Positions 7,932 to 17,956 are shown, counted from the first letter of the stretch. The stretch is 64,000 nt of DNA from Paenibacillus tarimensis (GCF_021532315.1 NZ_JAKGAO010000013.1:62001-126000); one strand, 5' to 3'. The notes: generated from the letters alone by a model not told the origin. Program-made: numbers and translations.

Positions 7932-9470
7932 CTATTCCCACTCAATCGTAGCTGGCGGCTTCGACGTCACGTCATACACAACGCGGTTCACGTTGTCGAC
8001 CTCGTTGACGATCCGGTTCGAGATGCGCTCCAGCACGTCCCACGGGATGCGCGCCCAGTCGGCGGTCATGCCGTCGATCGAGGTTACCGCGCGGATGCCG
8101 ACGGTGTAGGAGTAGGTACGGGCGTCGCCCATAACCCCTACGCTCTTCATATTCGGCAGCGCCGTGAAATACTGCCAGATCTCGCGTTCCAGCCCGGCTG
8201 CCGCGATCTCCTCACGAAGGATGGCATCCGATTCCCGGACGATTTCCAGCTTCTCGTCGGTTACTTCACCCAGCACGCGAATCGCAAGTCCCGGACCTGG
8301 GAACGGCTGGCGCCATACGATTGCTGCCGGCAGTCCGCACTCCTCGCCGACCTTGCGGACTTCATCCTTGAACAGCGCCTTAAGCGGTTCAACCAGCTTG
8401 AATTTGATGTCCTCAGGCAGGCCGCCTACATTGTGATGAGACTTAATCGTCTGAGCTGTAGCTGTGCCGCTCTCCACAATGTCGGTGTACAGCGTGCCCT
8501 GTGCCAGGAATTCAAACTCGCCGAGCTTCTCGGACTCTTCCTGGAAGAGATAAATGAACTCGTTGCCGATAATTTTGCGCTTCTGCTCGGGGTCATCAAC
8601 ACCCTTCAGCTTGCCAAGGAACCGGTCATGCGCATCGATCTTCACAACCTTCATGTCGAACTTGCCGACGAAGGTCTCCATAACACTCTCTGCTTCGCCC
8701 TTCCGGAGAAGGCCGTGGTCAATAAACATGCACGTCAGCTGATCGCCGATCGCCTTGTGGATCAGGATCGCCACAACGGAGGAATCGACACCTCCGGACA
8801 GCGCGCACAATACCTTCTTGTCGCCTACCTGCTCACGGATCTCACGAATCGCGTCATCGATGAACGTCGTCATCGACCAATTGCCCTCACATTCGCAGAT
8901 CGAGTACAAGAAGTTGTGGATCATGTCGTTGCCGAAGACGGAGTGACGCACTTCGGGGTGGAACTGAACCGCGAAGAACTTCTTGTCCGGATTGCTCATC
9001 GCGGCTATCGGCGCATGATTGGTGCTGGCGTCAATGCGGAAGCCTGCCGGCGGCTCCACAACCAGATCGCTGTGGCTCATCCAGACCGTCTGGCGCTTCT
9101 CCAGTCCAAGCACAAGCTGGCTGTCTTCGACGAAATCAACCTCGGCCTTGCCGTACTCGCGCTTGCCCGCGCGCTGCACCTTGCCGGACAGCTGATGGGC
9201 CATCAGCTGCATGCCGTAGCAAATGCCGAAGATCGGCACGCCAAGCTCGTACACGCCCGGATCAATCAGGGGTGAATTCTCTTCATACACGCTTGCAGGA
9301 CCGCCGGAGAATACAATCCCCTTCGGCTGAAGCTCCCGTATCTTCTCAACCGGCGTGTTATACGGCAGAAGCTCGCTGTATACGCCCAGGTCACGAATCC
9401 GGCGTGCGATTAACTGGTTATACTGTCCCCCGAAATCGAGAACGACGATGATTTCATTTGGCTTGTCCAT
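7932..9470 (-). CDS. guaA: GMP synthase (glutamine-hydrolysing)
   Basis: Converts XMP to GMP with glutamine and ATP. It has the full length of 512 residues. The class I amidotransferase domain has the nucleophile Cys84 in GICYGMQLM and the His/Glu of VQFHPEV. The ATP pyrophosphatase P-loop is [10 protein letters not shown], and the C-terminal dimerisation domain has [17 protein letters not shown]. The ribosome binding site (AAGGGAGG) lies 8 bases before ATG 9470. It has its own strong promoter and terminator, so it is a single-gene unit. No aptamer is seen in its short leader. Confidence 0.98.
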   Translation of the reverse strand: MDKPNEIIVVLDFGGQYNQLIARRIRDLGVYSELLPYNTPVEKIRELQPKGIVFSGGPASVYEENSPLIDPGVYELGVPIFGICYGMQLMAHQLSGKVQRAGKREYGKAEVDFVEDSQLVLGLEKRQTVWMSHSDLVVEPPAGFRIDASTNHAPIAAMSNPDKKFFAVQFHPEVRHSVFGNDMIHNFLYSICECEGNWSMTTFIDDAIREIREQVGDKKVLCALSGGVDSSVVAILIHKAIGDQLTCMFIDHGLLRKGEAESVMETFVGKFDMKVVKIDAHDRFLGKLKGVDDPEQKRKIIGNEFIYLFQEESEKLGEFEFLAQGTLYTDIVESGTATAQTIKSHHNVGGLPEDIKFKLVEPLKALFKDEVRKVGEECGLPAAIVWRQPFPGPGLAIRVLGEVTDEKLEIVRESDAILREEIAAAGLEREIWQYFTALPNMKSVGVMGDARTYSYTVGIRAVTSIDGMTADWARIPWDVLERISNRIVNEVDNVNRVVYDVTSKPPATIEWE

Positions 9471-9499
9471 TCCACGGCCTCCCTTAATTCATAAGGCAT

Positions 9500-9529
9500 A
9501 TTATATCGAACGGCTTTTCTGCCAGTCAA
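9500..9529 (-). promoter_or_regulatory. Sigma-A promoter of guaA
   Basis: TTGACT (9524-9529) and a perfect TATAAT (9500-9505) with an 18-base spacer. The start site would be about 25 bases before guaA. Confidence 0.85.
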
Positions 9530-9549
9530 GAACGAAGGTTGCGCGCTTC

Positions 9550-10020
9550 TTAGGCTTCCAGCTCCCGGATTGCCTTCACTACCTCATCCGCATGCCCGGC
9601 TACCTTAACCTTCCGCCACTCCCGGACCAGTATGCCGCTCTGGTCAATCAGGAAGGTGGAACGCTCAATGCCCATGAACTGCTTCCCGTACATCTGCTTC
9701 AGCTTCCAGACGCCGTACAGCTCGGAGACCTCGTGGTTCTCATCAGACAGCAGCGTGAAGGGCAGCTCATGCTTAGCCGCAAAGGTTTCGTGACGCTTCA
9801 CGGGATCGGGGCTGACGCCCAGCACAACCGTGTTCAGTCCCCTGACCTCCGGATGCCTGTCACGCAGATCGCAAGCCTGGGTCGTGCAGCCCGGCGTCAT
9901 ATCCTTGGGATAGAAATACAGGAGGACATGGTTCCCCCTCAGCTCAGATAACGTAACCTGCTTGCCGCCTGGAGCAGGCAGTGTAAAGTCGGGCGCTGGC
10001 GCGCCGATGATGGTGCTCAT
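9550..10020 (-). CDS. bcp: Thiol peroxidase, Bcp/PrxQ family peroxiredoxin
   Basis: Thioredoxin-dependent reduction of hydrogen peroxide and organic peroxides in the cytoplasm. 156 residues with a thioredoxin fold starting GAPAPDFTLPAPGGK. The peroxidatic Cys is in DMTPGCTTQACDLRD and a second Cys follows five residues later, the 2-Cys layout of E. coli Bcp. ATG 10020 has AAGGAGG 9 bases upstream; the longer frame from 10116 has no site. It is followed 79 bases on by the guaA promoter region. Confidence 0.95.
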   Translation of the reverse strand: MSTIIGAPAPDFTLPAPGGKQVTLSELRGNHVLLYFYPKDMTPGCTTQACDLRDRHPEVRGLNTVVLGVSPDPVKRHETFAAKHELPFTLLSDENHEVSELYGVWKLKQMYGKQFMGIERSTFLIDQSGILVREWRKVKVAGHADEVVKAIRELEA

Positions 10021-10125
10021 GATGCAATTCCTCCTTGGATATGTAGTACAGAATTTAGTATAGACCAAAAATGGAAAAGGCGGACCCGGCCTTGACCGGT
10101 TCCGCCTGCCAGGCACAGCCAGCCC

Positions 10126-10920
10126 TTAGGAGCCTGCACCTCTGTAACGCTTCACGCCAAAGTTCCATACAGCAAGGCCAATCGCCGCGAACACCAGTCC
10201 TACCACAGGAGTAAGGAACGCCATCCGGATATCATCCGTCTGGCTCCGTTCCAGAAAAAAAGCGGCCGGGTAGACGCCCACAAAGGCAAACGGGATCAGC
10301 CAGGTTAAGATAAAACGCATAACCTTGTTGTAAATATTGACCGGGTAACGGCCGTAGTTCTGAATATTGTACATCAGCGGCAGAATGCCTGTTGGCGAAT
10401 CCGAATAGAAGGCAATCGCCGTCAGTGCCGTATAGATGCCAAAATAGATCAGCACCGCTCCTGCGACGAGCAGGATCAGGACCAGAATGTCCAGGAAGCC
10501 GTATGTCATGCCCATTTGGGCCGATGTGATGGCCATGATCACCAGCCCGACAAGCGAGCCGAACAGCGATGGCGGGTCCATATTTTCGAGCATGATCTGT
10601 ACCAGGTTATAAGCCGGCCGCGTCAGAATGCGGTCCATCTCGCCTTTTACAATATAACGGTCGCTGAAGTTCCAGAGATTGAAGAAGCAGCTGAAGATGC
10701 CGAAGGGCACCATGAAGAAGCCGTATACGAACACTACCTCCGACTCCGTCCACCCGCCGAGTGTCGGCGTATGCTGGAAGGCAATCAGGATTACAATCAG
10801 GTTCATCGCCTGGAACGCAAGATCCGAGAGCACCTCAATCCAGAAGTCCGCGCGGTAGGTCAGCCGTGTCTTTGCATAATTTTTGAGATATTCCCAGAAC
10901 AGCATCGCATGAAAGAACAT
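10126..10920 (-). CDS. ABC-2 type transporter permease (COG3694-like)
   Basis: 264-residue membrane protein with about six hydrophobic segments. It resembles the second permease of three-component ABC-2 exporters (ATPase plus two different permeases); motifs include FSDRYIVKGEMDRILTRP, which matches the corresponding loop of that family. Start ATG 10920 is preceded by AAGGGGG, 5 bases after the stop of the upstream permease. Third gene of the operon 12791-10126. The substrate is unknown; relatives are annotated as multidrug or polymer exporters. Confidence 0.88.
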   Translation of the reverse strand: MFFHAMLFWEYLKNYAKTRLTYRADFWIEVLSDLAFQAMNLIVILIAFQHTPTLGGWTESEVVFVYGFFMVPFGIFSCFFNLWNFSDRYIVKGEMDRILTRPAYNLVQIMLENMDPPSLFGSLVGLVIMAITSAQMGMTYGFLDILVLILLVAGAVLIYFGIYTALTAIAFYSDSPTGILPLMYNIQNYGRYPVNIYNKVMRFILTWLIPFAFVGVYPAAFFLERSQTDDIRMAFLTPVVGLVFAAIGLAVWNFGVKRYRGAGS

Positions 10921-10924
10921 CGTC

Positions 10925-11719
10925 TTAACCCCCTTGCACGAACAGGCGGTGGCGTGCCGCGCGCCACAACAGCCAGATCGGGATGATGAGCACCACAAAC
11001 CAGATCCCCTGAACCATCAATGCCTGAAGAGCCGCATCTCCCGTTGTCCGCCCGGTAAAGACGGAGCTCGGCAGATAAGCAATTGCCTGAAACGGCAGCC
11101 ACTGCACGATGGCGGCAAGCCAGCCTGGAAACAGTGCGATTGGAATGACAACTCCTGAGAACAAATCGACCAGCACGCGCTTCATTCGCATCATGCCCTC
11201 GATATTCTCAATGAAGAACGCACATAAGCCCGTCAGTATGTTGATCTGCGAATTGATCAGAAAGCTCAGCAGCAGCATCAGCGCATACAAAAGCCAGGTC
11301 CTTGGCTCTGACGGAAACTCGATCGGGAAGATGAGACTGACGACGACCAGCCCCGGAACCATGAACAGCAGCAGCCGAAACAGGCCTTCTCCAAAGCCCT
11401 GCATCATCTTCACGACCAAATAAACATAGGGACGGATGAATTGAATGGCGACACTGCCATCCCTGATCTCATTTGAAATCTCCCTGTCCAGGTTGTTGAA
11501 ATAGAAGGCACGAGCCATCCAGGAGACCGCCACATAGGTCGTCATCTGGGCCAGCGTAAACCCCCGGATTACTTCTTCGTCCATATAGATGGCATTCCAG
11601 AAAAAGTAATACGCGCCGATATTAATCGCATAAATAACAATACCGCTGTAATAATTAACCCTGTAAGCCAGCATCATGAGGAAGCGGATGCGGATCAGGT
11701 CCATATACGCGCTAAGCAT
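10925..11719 (-). CDS. ABC-2 type transporter permease (COG4587-like)
   Basis: 264-residue membrane protein with about six hydrophobic segments. The cytoplasmic loop NNLDREISNEIRDGSVAIQF is typical of the first permease in this exporter type. ATG 11719 has AGGAGA 9 bases upstream and overlaps the ATPase gene end by 8 bases, so the two are translationally coupled. A longer frame opens at 11965 but lies wholly within the ATPase gene and is not used. It probably forms a heterodimeric channel with the 10126-10920 permease. Confidence 0.88.
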   Translation of the reverse strand: MLSAYMDLIRIRFLMMLAYRVNYYSGIVIYAINIGAYYFFWNAIYMDEEVIRGFTLAQMTTYVAVSWMARAFYFNNLDREISNEIRDGSVAIQFIRPYVYLVVKMMQGFGEGLFRLLLFMVPGLVVVSLIFPIEFPSEPRTWLLYALMLLLSFLINSQINILTGLCAFFIENIEGMMRMKRVLVDLFSGVVIPIALFPGWLAAIVQWLPFQAIAYLPSSVFTGRTTGDAALQALMVQGIWFVVLIIPIWLLWRAARHRLFVQGG

Positions 11720-12791
11720 TCGGGACCGTCTCCTTTTGCCCAGCCGGACTGCCGCCGTTTTCACCGCTTGCCTGGCCATGCTTCCGCGCTTCTGCGGAGC
11801 CGGACTTGTAGATTTCCCGCACAATTTCATCGGTATTGGTCTCGATAATCTTAATGTCGCGAATTTCCTTCGCACCAACCACCCGTGACAGGGCATCCGA
11901 CACATTGATATGATGAGGCAGCCACATACTGGCCGTGAGTTCGTCTTCTGAGGTCCACTGGACATCTGGAAAATCCCTCGTCAGCGGCACAAGCTCTTCA
12001 AGCTTGGGACGGCTCGTGAACTGGAAGCGAATCTCCCTGCCCTTGCTCCATTTTTCCTTGAGCTCCTCCAATCCGCCGTCATAAATAATCCGACCGTCAT
12101 CCAGCATGATGACCCTGGAGCAGAGCGCCTCGATATCCTGCAGGTCATGCGTGGTCAGCAGAATTGTCGTGCCGTGCTCTCGGTTGAGCATCTTGAGAAA
12201 ATCGCGGATCTCCGTCTTCACGACAATGTCAAGACCGATTGTAGGCTCATCCAGGAAGAGAATGGACGGGTTATGCAGCAGCGAAGCAACCAGCTCGCAA
12301 CGCATCCGCTGGCCTAGGCTTAGCTTGCGCACCGGGCGGGTAAGCAGGTCACCCAGCTGAAGGCGCTCAACAAGCTCATTCAGCCTTTTGCGGTACTGAT
12401 CCTCCGGCACCCTGTAGACTTTGCGAAGCAGCTGGAAGGATTCGATAACGCCGATATCCCACCAAAGCTGGCTGCGCTGCCCGAAGACGACACCGATCTC
12501 TCGGACGAATTTCTCCCGTTCCTGATAAGGGACATAACCGTTCACCTTCAGCTGTCCCGAAGTAGGCACAAGTATACCGGTCAGCATCTTGATCGTGGTT
12601 GATTTGCCCGCTCCGTTCTCACCGATATAACCGCAAATCTCGCCTTCGGGGATCGTGAAGCTGATATCCTTTACGGCAGCAACCTCCGTGTATTCACGCT
12701 TGAACAAGTCCTTGAACGCACCTGTCAAGCCTTCCCTGTTCTTCTGTACTCGAAACTCTTTCCTTAAATCTTTAACGTCAATTGCCGGCAT
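11712..12791 (-). CDS. ABC transporter ATP-binding protein (COG4586-like)
   Basis: 359-residue ATPase driving the two permeases downstream. It has Walker A GENGAGKST, a Q-loop near VVFGQRSQLWWD, the signature LSLGQRMRCE, Walker B ILFLDEPT and the switch His in TTHD. After the core it has a C-terminal extension of about 100 residues (ending SGENGGSPAGQKETVPNA) as in the COG4586 group. I chose ATG 12791, which has AGGAG 11 bases upstream; upstream ATGs in the frame have no site. First gene of the three-gene operon. Confidence 0.92.
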   Translation of the reverse strand: MPAIDVKDLRKEFRVQKNREGLTGAFKDLFKREYTEVAAVKDISFTIPEGEICGYIGENGAGKSTTIKMLTGILVPTSGQLKVNGYVPYQEREKFVREIGVVFGQRSQLWWDIGVIESFQLLRKVYRVPEDQYRKRLNELVERLQLGDLLTRPVRKLSLGQRMRCELVASLLHNPSILFLDEPTIGLDIVVKTEIRDFLKMLNREHGTTILLTTHDLQDIEALCSRVIMLDDGRIIYDGGLEELKEKWSKGREIRFQFTSRPKLEELVPLTRDFPDVQWTSEDELTASMWLPHHINVSDALSRVVGAKEIRDIKIIETNTDEIVREIYKSGSAEARKHGQASGENGGSPAGQKETVPNA

Positions 12792-12864
12792 GGTCTCTTG
12801 TTCTCCTCTCCTGCTCGACATTTCCCGGGAAATGGCTGGTTTGTTCCGACATTTAGTATACCAC

Positions 12865-12893
12865 TTGTAAGACAGCGCCTGACAAATTATAAT
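12865..12893 (+). promoter_or_regulatory. Probable sigma-A promoter of the LCP gene
   Basis: TTGTAA (12865-12870) and a perfect TATAAT (12888-12893), 17-base spacer, about 70 bases upstream of the LCP start. It lies in a divergent intergenic region shared with the ABC operon. Confidence 0.6.
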
Positions 12894-12964
12894 TTTATGA
12901 TATGTAATCATACATTTTATCCTGAAGCATTGGAAGCACAAAAAGAGAGGATGGTCTAAGCCGG

Positions 12965-14044
12965 ATGAAAGTGCGGGCCGAAAAGAAGAAAAGGCCGTGG
13001 AAGTGGGCTTTATACAGTATATTAGGAGTCGCTATTATAATTGGGGCTTATGCAGCCTACCAAGGGATCGGCATCTACAACGCGTTGGATAATTTCAAGA
13101 AATCAGATACGGAGTCCCGGTTCAAGGATGTCATTGATGTCTCCATTGAGAAACCGCCGGAATGGACGGGCACGGAACGGGTAAACATTCTGCTGCTAGG
13201 CGGCGATGCCAGAGGACTGGAAAAAGGCCAGGTAGCTCGCTCTGACTCCATGATGGTAGCTTCCATAGATCCGATTACCAAAAAAGCCCACCTGCTGTCT
13301 CTGCTTCGGGACACCTATGTTGAAATTCCCGGTCACAGCAGCAACCGAATTAATACGGCCATTACACTCGGCGGACCGCCGCTGGCTATGCAGACGGTCG
13401 GGGACCTGCTCGGGCTCGACATCCAATATTATATCTATGCAGACTTTGAAGGATTTAAGGCTCTTGTTGACGCCATTGGCGGAGTGGACTATGAGGTAGA
13501 GAAGGACATGGTCTACACCGATAATGCCGACAAGAACCGCTACGATATTAATCTGAAGAAGGGCTACCAGCACCTGGACGGGGACAAAGCGCTTCAATAT
13601 GTCCGCTTCCGCCATGATGCCATGTCCGACTTTACACGGACAGAGCGTCAGCGGAACTTCCTGAATGCCGTTGCCACGAAGATGCAGTCCACCTGGAATC
13701 TCGTCCGCATGAAGGAAATTCTGGACAGCGTACAGCCTTTCATTGAGACGAATCTTGAAGTGAACGACATGCTGAAGCTCGGCCAGCTGGGCCTCGGCCT
13801 CCATATGGCCGGCTCAGCCCAGCTCCCTCCAATGGATCTGCTGGCTGACGAACGGATTCAGGGTGTGGGCAGTGTGCTCGGCATCCGCGACACAGAGGCG
13901 CTTAAGGCTTACGTTCAAGAGGTTCTGAATGAAGACACGTCTATTCCGGAGTCTGTCAAGGAAACATCGACGCAAGGCTCCGGCGCAAGCGGCATCGAGT
14001 CCAGCGGAGACGAGACCCGAACCGCGGGCGGCACCGCCGGCTGA
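12965..14044 (+). CDS. LytR-CpsA-Psr (LCP) family wall polymer ligase
   Basis: Membrane-anchored phosphotransferase that attaches anionic polymers from lipid carriers to peptidoglycan. 359 residues: a basic N-terminus, one membrane helix (about residues 13-33), then the LCP domain with NILLLGGDARG, ARSDSMMVASID, LLSLLRDTYVEIPG and the Arg-rich YVRFRHDAMSDFTRTERQR. The last 40 residues are a Ser/Gly/Thr-rich tail. It stands alone, divergent from the ABC operon and closed by a terminator. It could serve teichoic acid or the polysaccharide made by the cluster at 20-38 kb; the sequence does not say which. Confidence 0.95.
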   Translation: MKVRAEKKKRPWKWALYSILGVAIIIGAYAAYQGIGIYNALDNFKKSDTESRFKDVIDVSIEKPPEWTGTERVNILLLGGDARGLEKGQVARSDSMMVASIDPITKKAHLLSLLRDTYVEIPGHSSNRINTAITLGGPPLAMQTVGDLLGLDIQYYIYADFEGFKALVDAIGGVDYEVEKDMVYTDNADKNRYDINLKKGYQHLDGDKALQYVRFRHDAMSDFTRTERQRNFLNAVATKMQSTWNLVRMKEILDSVQPFIETNLEVNDMLKLGQLGLGLHMAGSAQLPPMDLLADERIQGVGSVLGIRDTEALKAYVQEVLNEDTSIPESVKETSTQGSGASGIESSGDETRTAGGTAG

Positions 14045-14088
14045 CGAGTCTTACTAACAAAAAGCCGATTATTGTTCACCCGCATAAC

Positions 14089-14135
14089 GAAGAGGGTTTA
14101 CGGTCTGGCACCGTAATCGCCCTCTTCTTCTTTTT
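14089..14135 (+). terminator. Intrinsic terminator after the LCP gene
   Basis: GAAGAGGG ... CCCTCTTC hairpin with an inner ACGGT/ACCGT helix, followed by TTCTTTTT. Confidence 0.9.
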
Positions 14136-14218
14136 GGCCTATAATAGGACTAAACCTTAACTGGAAGGTGATCCGCGCTAACGGATCGTCTTCCCTTATG
14201 AAAGGCAGGTATTTATAT

Positions 14219-15541
14219 ATGACAATACAATCTCGCCCTCGCACCCGGTCGGAAGCACTATATCAGGAAGCACTTCAGCATATAGTAGGCGGCGTTAACA
14301 GCCCTTCCCGTTCCTTCAAGGCTGTCGGCGGCGGTGCACCCGTATTCATGAAGCGTGCTGAAGGCGCCTACTTCTGGGATGTTGACGGCAACCGTTATGT
14401 CGACTATCTAGCGGCGTATGGACCTATAATTGCCGGACATGCGCACCCCCATATTACAGCAGCATTAACCCGGGCAGCATCGAACGGCACCCTGTACGGT
14501 ACACCAACGGAGCTGGAAATCGAGCTTGCGCGCAAACTGAAAACAGCTATCCCCTCTCTTGATAAGGTACGGTTCGTAAATTCAGGTACGGAAGCAGTCA
14601 TGACCACTATCCGTGTGGCAAGGGCTTATACCGGCCGCAATAAAATCATTAAATTTGCCGGCTGTTACCACGGCCATTCCGATCTTGTGCTGGTCGCTGC
14701 CGGTTCCGGACCATCTACTCTTGGTATCCCGGACAGCGCAGGGATTCCCGTCAGCATCGCGCAGGAAGTCATCACCGTTCCCTTCAATGATCTGGATGGA
14801 CTGAAGCTTGCTCTAGAGCGATACGGCGAGGATGTCGCTGCTGTCATGGTAGAGCCGATTGTCGGCAACTTCGGCATGGTGATGCCGAAGCCTGGCTTTC
14901 TCGAAGGCTTGTGCCGGATGACCCGCGATGCTGGCGCGCTTGTCATCTATGACGAGGTCATCAGCGCTTTCCGGTTCCATTATGGCTCCGCCCAAACGTT
15001 CCACGCGTTTTCGGATCAAGCTGCCATTGAGCCAGATCTCACCGCGCTTGGCAAAATCATCGGCGGCGGACTGCCGATCGGGGCCTACGGCGGACGCAAG
15101 GCCATTATGGAGCAGGTTGCGCCGCTTGGACCCGCATACCAGGCCGGTACCATGGCCGGAAATCCTGCTTCCGTAGCTGCCGGCATTGCCTGCCTCGAAG
15201 TGCTGGAACAGCCGGGCGTTTATGAACAGATGGACACGCTGGCGGCAAAGCTCACCGAAGGGCTGGAGCAGTCTGCCGGGCGGCATGGCATCCCTCTGAC
15301 CGTGAACCGGATCAGAGGCTCGTTCTCGACACATTTCTGCAGCCACCCGGTCACGAATTATGACGAAGCCCAGGATACGGACAGCGAGCAGTTCGCAGCA
15401 TTCTTCCGGTACATGCTGGACCAAGGGGTCTGCCTGGCGCCTTCCAAATATGAAGCCTGGTTCCTCACCGTCGCTCATACCGAGGAAGATATCGCCTTTA
15501 CGCTGGAAGCGGCCGACCGCGCCTTTAAGGCCATGAAGTAA
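14219..15541 (+). CDS. hemL: Glutamate-1-semialdehyde 2,1-aminomutase
   Basis: PLP enzyme that makes 5-aminolevulinate for haem from glutamate-1-semialdehyde, 440 residues. The family start [18 protein letters not shown] is clear. The PLP lysine lies in [17 protein letters not shown]; the pyridine-binding Asp is in [15 protein letters not shown] 14219 has GGCAGG 10 bases upstream; GTG 14168 and ATG 14198 lack a good site. No other haem genes are near. Many Bacillales carry two copies (hemL and gsaB) and a lone gene like this one may be the second copy. Confidence 0.94.
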   Translation: MTIQSRPRTRSEALYQEALQHIVGGVNSPSRSFKAVGGGAPVFMKRAEGAYFWDVDGNRYVDYLAAYGPIIAGHAHPHITAALTRAASNGTLYGTPTELEIELARKLKTAIPSLDKVRFVNSGTEAVMTTIRVARAYTGRNKIIKFAGCYHGHSDLVLVAAGSGPSTLGIPDSAGIPVSIAQEVITVPFNDLDGLKLALERYGEDVAAVMVEPIVGNFGMVMPKPGFLEGLCRMTRDAGALVIYDEVISAFRFHYGSAQTFHAFSDQAAIEPDLTALGKIIGGGLPIGAYGGRKAIMEQVAPLGPAYQAGTMAGNPASVAAGIACLEVLEQPGVYEQMDTLAAKLTEGLEQSAGRHGIPLTVNRIRGSFSTHFCSHPVTNYDEAQDTDSEQFAAFFRYMLDQGVCLAPSKYEAWFLTVAHTEEDIAFTLEAADRAFKAMK

Positions 15542-15547
15542 AAATAA

Positions 15548-15600
15548 ACAAGAGCAGCCCCACAGCCATCGCTATCGATAGTCTGTGGGGCTGCTTCACT
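15548..15600. terminator. Bidirectional terminator between hemL and the ABC-2 operon
   Basis: A perfect 12-bp stem GCAGCCCCACAG / CTGTGGGGCTGC with T-rich flanks on both strands. The two genes converge here. Confidence 0.88.
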
Positions 15601-15643
15601 ATGAGTTGCCGATTAGCTATGCGGCAGCAATACCTGCCTTCAA

Positions 15644-16429
15644 TTACGCCGCCACGTCACGCTTTTTGAACACGTACCAGGCAAGCACCATGAAGATGGC
15701 ATAATAGACCGCTAGCACGCCCAATGAGAAACCGAGCGTATACTCGGTTTCACCAGCTGAAAGGTGACCCGTAATGTCGAGATGCGTAAACAGGATATAA
15801 TCCACCAAATCCGCTTGGAACATACCCAGAACGGCCACGAGGATGTTTCCCCCGCCAACCGTCAGGAAGATCGACAGACCGATCGCCAGTCCCGACGACC
15901 GGAAGACAGAAGAAATCATGAACGCCAGTGTAGCCACCACGACCAGGCTGATGAAGTTATACAGATAGAACATCAGCATATACGGCAGCGGTGCCATATT
16001 ATCCGCCGAGCCAACGGCCAGCTCCAACTCGCTGGAATATCCAAAGACGATCATATTCATCAGAACGGTAAACACGAACACGACAGCCGTAAAAAATACA
16101 GCCAGCAGCATCAGCGATATGTACTTGGAGAGCAGGATCTTGGAACGGCTCCACGGGCGAATAAGCAGCAGCTTTATCGTACCTGTCGAGAATTCACTTG
16201 CCACACTCTCGGCTGCCACTATAACGACGAAGATGGTAATTAGCGAAGACAAGAAGGTTGCCTCCAGCTCCGTGACCATCCACATGTTCGGAATTTCATC
16301 GGTGATACTATAGAAGACAATGGTCGTGCCCGCTGCAAGCACAAGTAATATCCCGAGCATAATCCAGGTGCGGATTCTGCGGTAAGTCTTCATATTCTCA
16401 TTGGCGACTAGCTGCATGAAATCAAACAA
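15644..16429 (-). CDS. ABC-2 type transporter permease
   Basis: About 261 residues with six hydrophobic segments; the loop SVASEFSTGTIKLLLIRPWS is the usual ABC-2 coupling region. It works with the ATPase encoded just upstream. The start is uncertain: TTG 16429 has GGAGG at an ideal 8 bases, GTG 16438 overlaps the binding site, and ATG 16417 is 13 bases away. All options overlap or adjoin the ATPase stop at 16422, so the pair is coupled. The substrate is unknown. Confidence 0.88.
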   Translation of the reverse strand: MFDFMQLVANENMKTYRRIRTWIMLGILLVLAAGTTIVFYSITDEIPNMWMVTELEATFLSSLITIFVVIVAAESVASEFSTGTIKLLLIRPWSRSKILLSKYISLMLLAVFFTAVVFVFTVLMNMIVFGYSSELELAVGSADNMAPLPYMLMFYLYNFISLVVVATLAFMISSVFRSSGLAIGLSIFLTVGGGNILVAVLGMFQADLVDYILFTHLDITGHLSAGETEYTLGFSLGVLAVYYAIFMVLAWYVFKKRDVAA

Positions 16430-17375
16430 TCCCCTCACCTCCGGTCACTTCAAGAAACTGATCTTCAAGCGATTTGGCTACCGAGCGGAAGCCGTACACC
16501 TTAAAGCCTGCGCCAACCAGACGTGCGTTAACGCCGGCTGCCGCTTCCCGGTCCATGTTCATGGACAGCAAGGCGCCAGCAAGGGTCACCGGTACACCTT
16601 CTGCTTCAAGCAGCTTCACCGCCTCCTCCGGGCGGTCCACTTCGAAATGGACAACCGTGCCGGTCAGACCAGTCTCTGCAGCTCCGTTCAGAGCCCGGAC
16701 ATCCAGCAGCTTTCCGCTTTGAATGATTGCCACACGGTCACACATCAGCTCCATCTCGGACAGCAAGTGACTGGAGACAAACACGGTGATACCTTCTGTT
16801 CTTGCCAGCTGGCGCAGATAGTCGCGGAGCTCCCGGATACCCGCGGGATCGAGACCATTGGTAGGTTCATCCAGAATCAACAAGGAAGGCTTATGCATAA
16901 CTGCCTGAGCGACGCCAAGACGCTGCCGCATACCAAGCGAGTATGTCTTCACCTTATCATTAATGCGCTCCTTAAGCCCTACCAGGGCGACGACTTCATC
17001 GATCCGCTGCTTGGTGATGCCCGGTATCATTCTGGCATAATGCAGCAGGTTTTGATAACCCGTCAAATACTTGTACATTTCGGGGTTTTCGACAATCGCC
17101 CCCACCTGGCGGATAGCCTTCTCATATTCCGTCTTGATGTTGTATCCTCTAATCTTGATTTCCCCGTCAGTCATGCCCATGAGACCTACCATCATCCGGA
17201 TCGTCGTTGTTTTACCCGATCCGTTAGGTCCCAGAAAGCCGAATACCTCACCGGTTGGGATATCCAGCGTCAGCTTGTCGATAATTGTCTTGCCGCCAAT
17301 CCGTTTCGTAACATTCAGCAGTCGTACGACAGGCTCTTTAGCAACTGCCGCGGATGCAGGTATCTGTTCACGCAT
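16422..17375 (-). CDS. ABC transporter ATP-binding protein
   Basis: 317 residues. Walker A GPNGSGKTTT, Q-loop in VGAIVENPEMYKYL, signature YSLGMRQRLG, Walker B LLILDEPTNGLDP and switch His in VSSHLLSEME. It is of the BcrA/CcmA-like type that pairs with one ABC-2 permease, here encoded next. The C-terminal 80 residues form an extra domain after the core. AGGGAGGGG precedes ATG 17375. Relatives export antimicrobial peptides or act in gliding and nutrient-shock responses; the role here is not shown. Confidence 0.92.
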   Translation of the reverse strand: MREQIPASAAVAKEPVVRLLNVTKRIGGKTIIDKLTLDIPTGEVFGFLGPNGSGKTTTIRMMVGLMGMTDGEIKIRGYNIKTEYEKAIRQVGAIVENPEMYKYLTGYQNLLHYARMIPGITKQRIDEVVALVGLKERINDKVKTYSLGMRQRLGVAQAVMHKPSLLILDEPTNGLDPAGIRELRDYLRQLARTEGITVFVSSHLLSEMELMCDRVAIIQSGKLLDVRALNGAAETGLTGTVVHFEVDRPEEAVKLLEAEGVPVTLAGALLSMNMDREAAAGVNARLVGAGFKVYGFRSVAKSLEDQFLEVTGGEGIV

Positions 17376-17480
17376 TGTTTCCCCTCCCTCTATACTCCTG
17401 CTATTATATAGGAGCTAGGAAAACATTGGAAGGTTCTTTAACAAACCTTGAGATTGGCCGGCTGTTATGCTGGAATAACC

Positions 17481-17516
17481 AAAAGCCCGGCTGGGATCTA
17501 TAACTCCCCCGGGCTG
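17481..17516 (-). terminator. Terminator after the small Cys-rich gene
   Basis: Minus-strand AGCCCGG ... CCGGGCT hairpin followed by TTTTGG. It ends the 17866-17591 transcript. Confidence 0.65.
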
Positions 17517-17590
17517 TTTGTCTTATTCTAAACGATTATTTGCTTGTCTCCTTCACATACCCATGGGACCCATCCGGTATTTGAATGCGG

Positions 17591-17866
17591 CTACGCAGAC
17601 ACCAACCGGGCCAGCAGCGAGTCAAACCGTTCATCCCTGAGCTTCTGGCTGGGTTCATAAACGTCTCTGCCTGATTCAGATGCCGTAAGCTCAGCGCAGA
17701 GCAGGTCGTCGTCCGTTCCGCTGTTCACCGCTGACTGCGTGCAGCTTTCACAGCAGCCGAGCGGATGAATAACACGGAAGTAACCTGTCTTGAACAGCAC
17801 ATCCGCCTCGCTCATTTCCTCCAGACTGTTACAGCAGACACAGTAGAACTGATTTGATCCGTGCAT
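17591..17866 (-). CDS. Small Cys-rich protein of unknown function
   Basis: 91 residues, no signal peptide or membrane segment. Cysteines cluster as CVCC near residue 9 and CCESC near residue 38, which could bind zinc or another metal; the C-terminal half is acidic and lacks Cys except one. I do not recognise the family. AGGGAGTG 8 bases before ATG 17866 and a good promoter (17957-17985) support a real gene. A 15-bp operator of the type found at the EPS promoter lies just downstream of that promoter, so this gene is probably co-regulated with the polysaccharide operon. Confidence 0.75.
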   Translation of the reverse strand: MHGSNQFYCVCCNSLEEMSEADVLFKTGYFRVIHPLGCCESCTQSAVNSGTDDDLLCAELTASESGRDVYEPSQKLRDERFDSLLARLVSA

Positions 17867-17928
17867 TAGTAATTCACTCCCTTAATAGTAAAGTGTGTAT
17901 ACCTTTTGTATCATTTATGTTTATTTAT

Positions 17929-17943
17929 GTTACAGAATGTATC
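17929..17943. promoter_or_regulatory. Putative XRE operator, Cys-rich gene
   Basis: GTTACAGAATGTATC (reverse GATACATTCTGTAAC). It ends 13 bases downstream of the -10 hexamer, exactly the placement of the second EPS operator at 37674-37688. A weaker copy with two mismatches lies at 17898-17912. Confidence 0.65.
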
Positions 17944-17956
17944 TAAGCACACTTTT

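Noticed and set aside
8433-9275. 280-codon plus-strand open frame
   Set aside because: Antisense to guaA; a by-product of codon bias in the real gene.
16401-17411. 336-codon plus-strand open frame
   Set aside because: Antisense to an ABC ATPase with all nucleotide-binding motifs.
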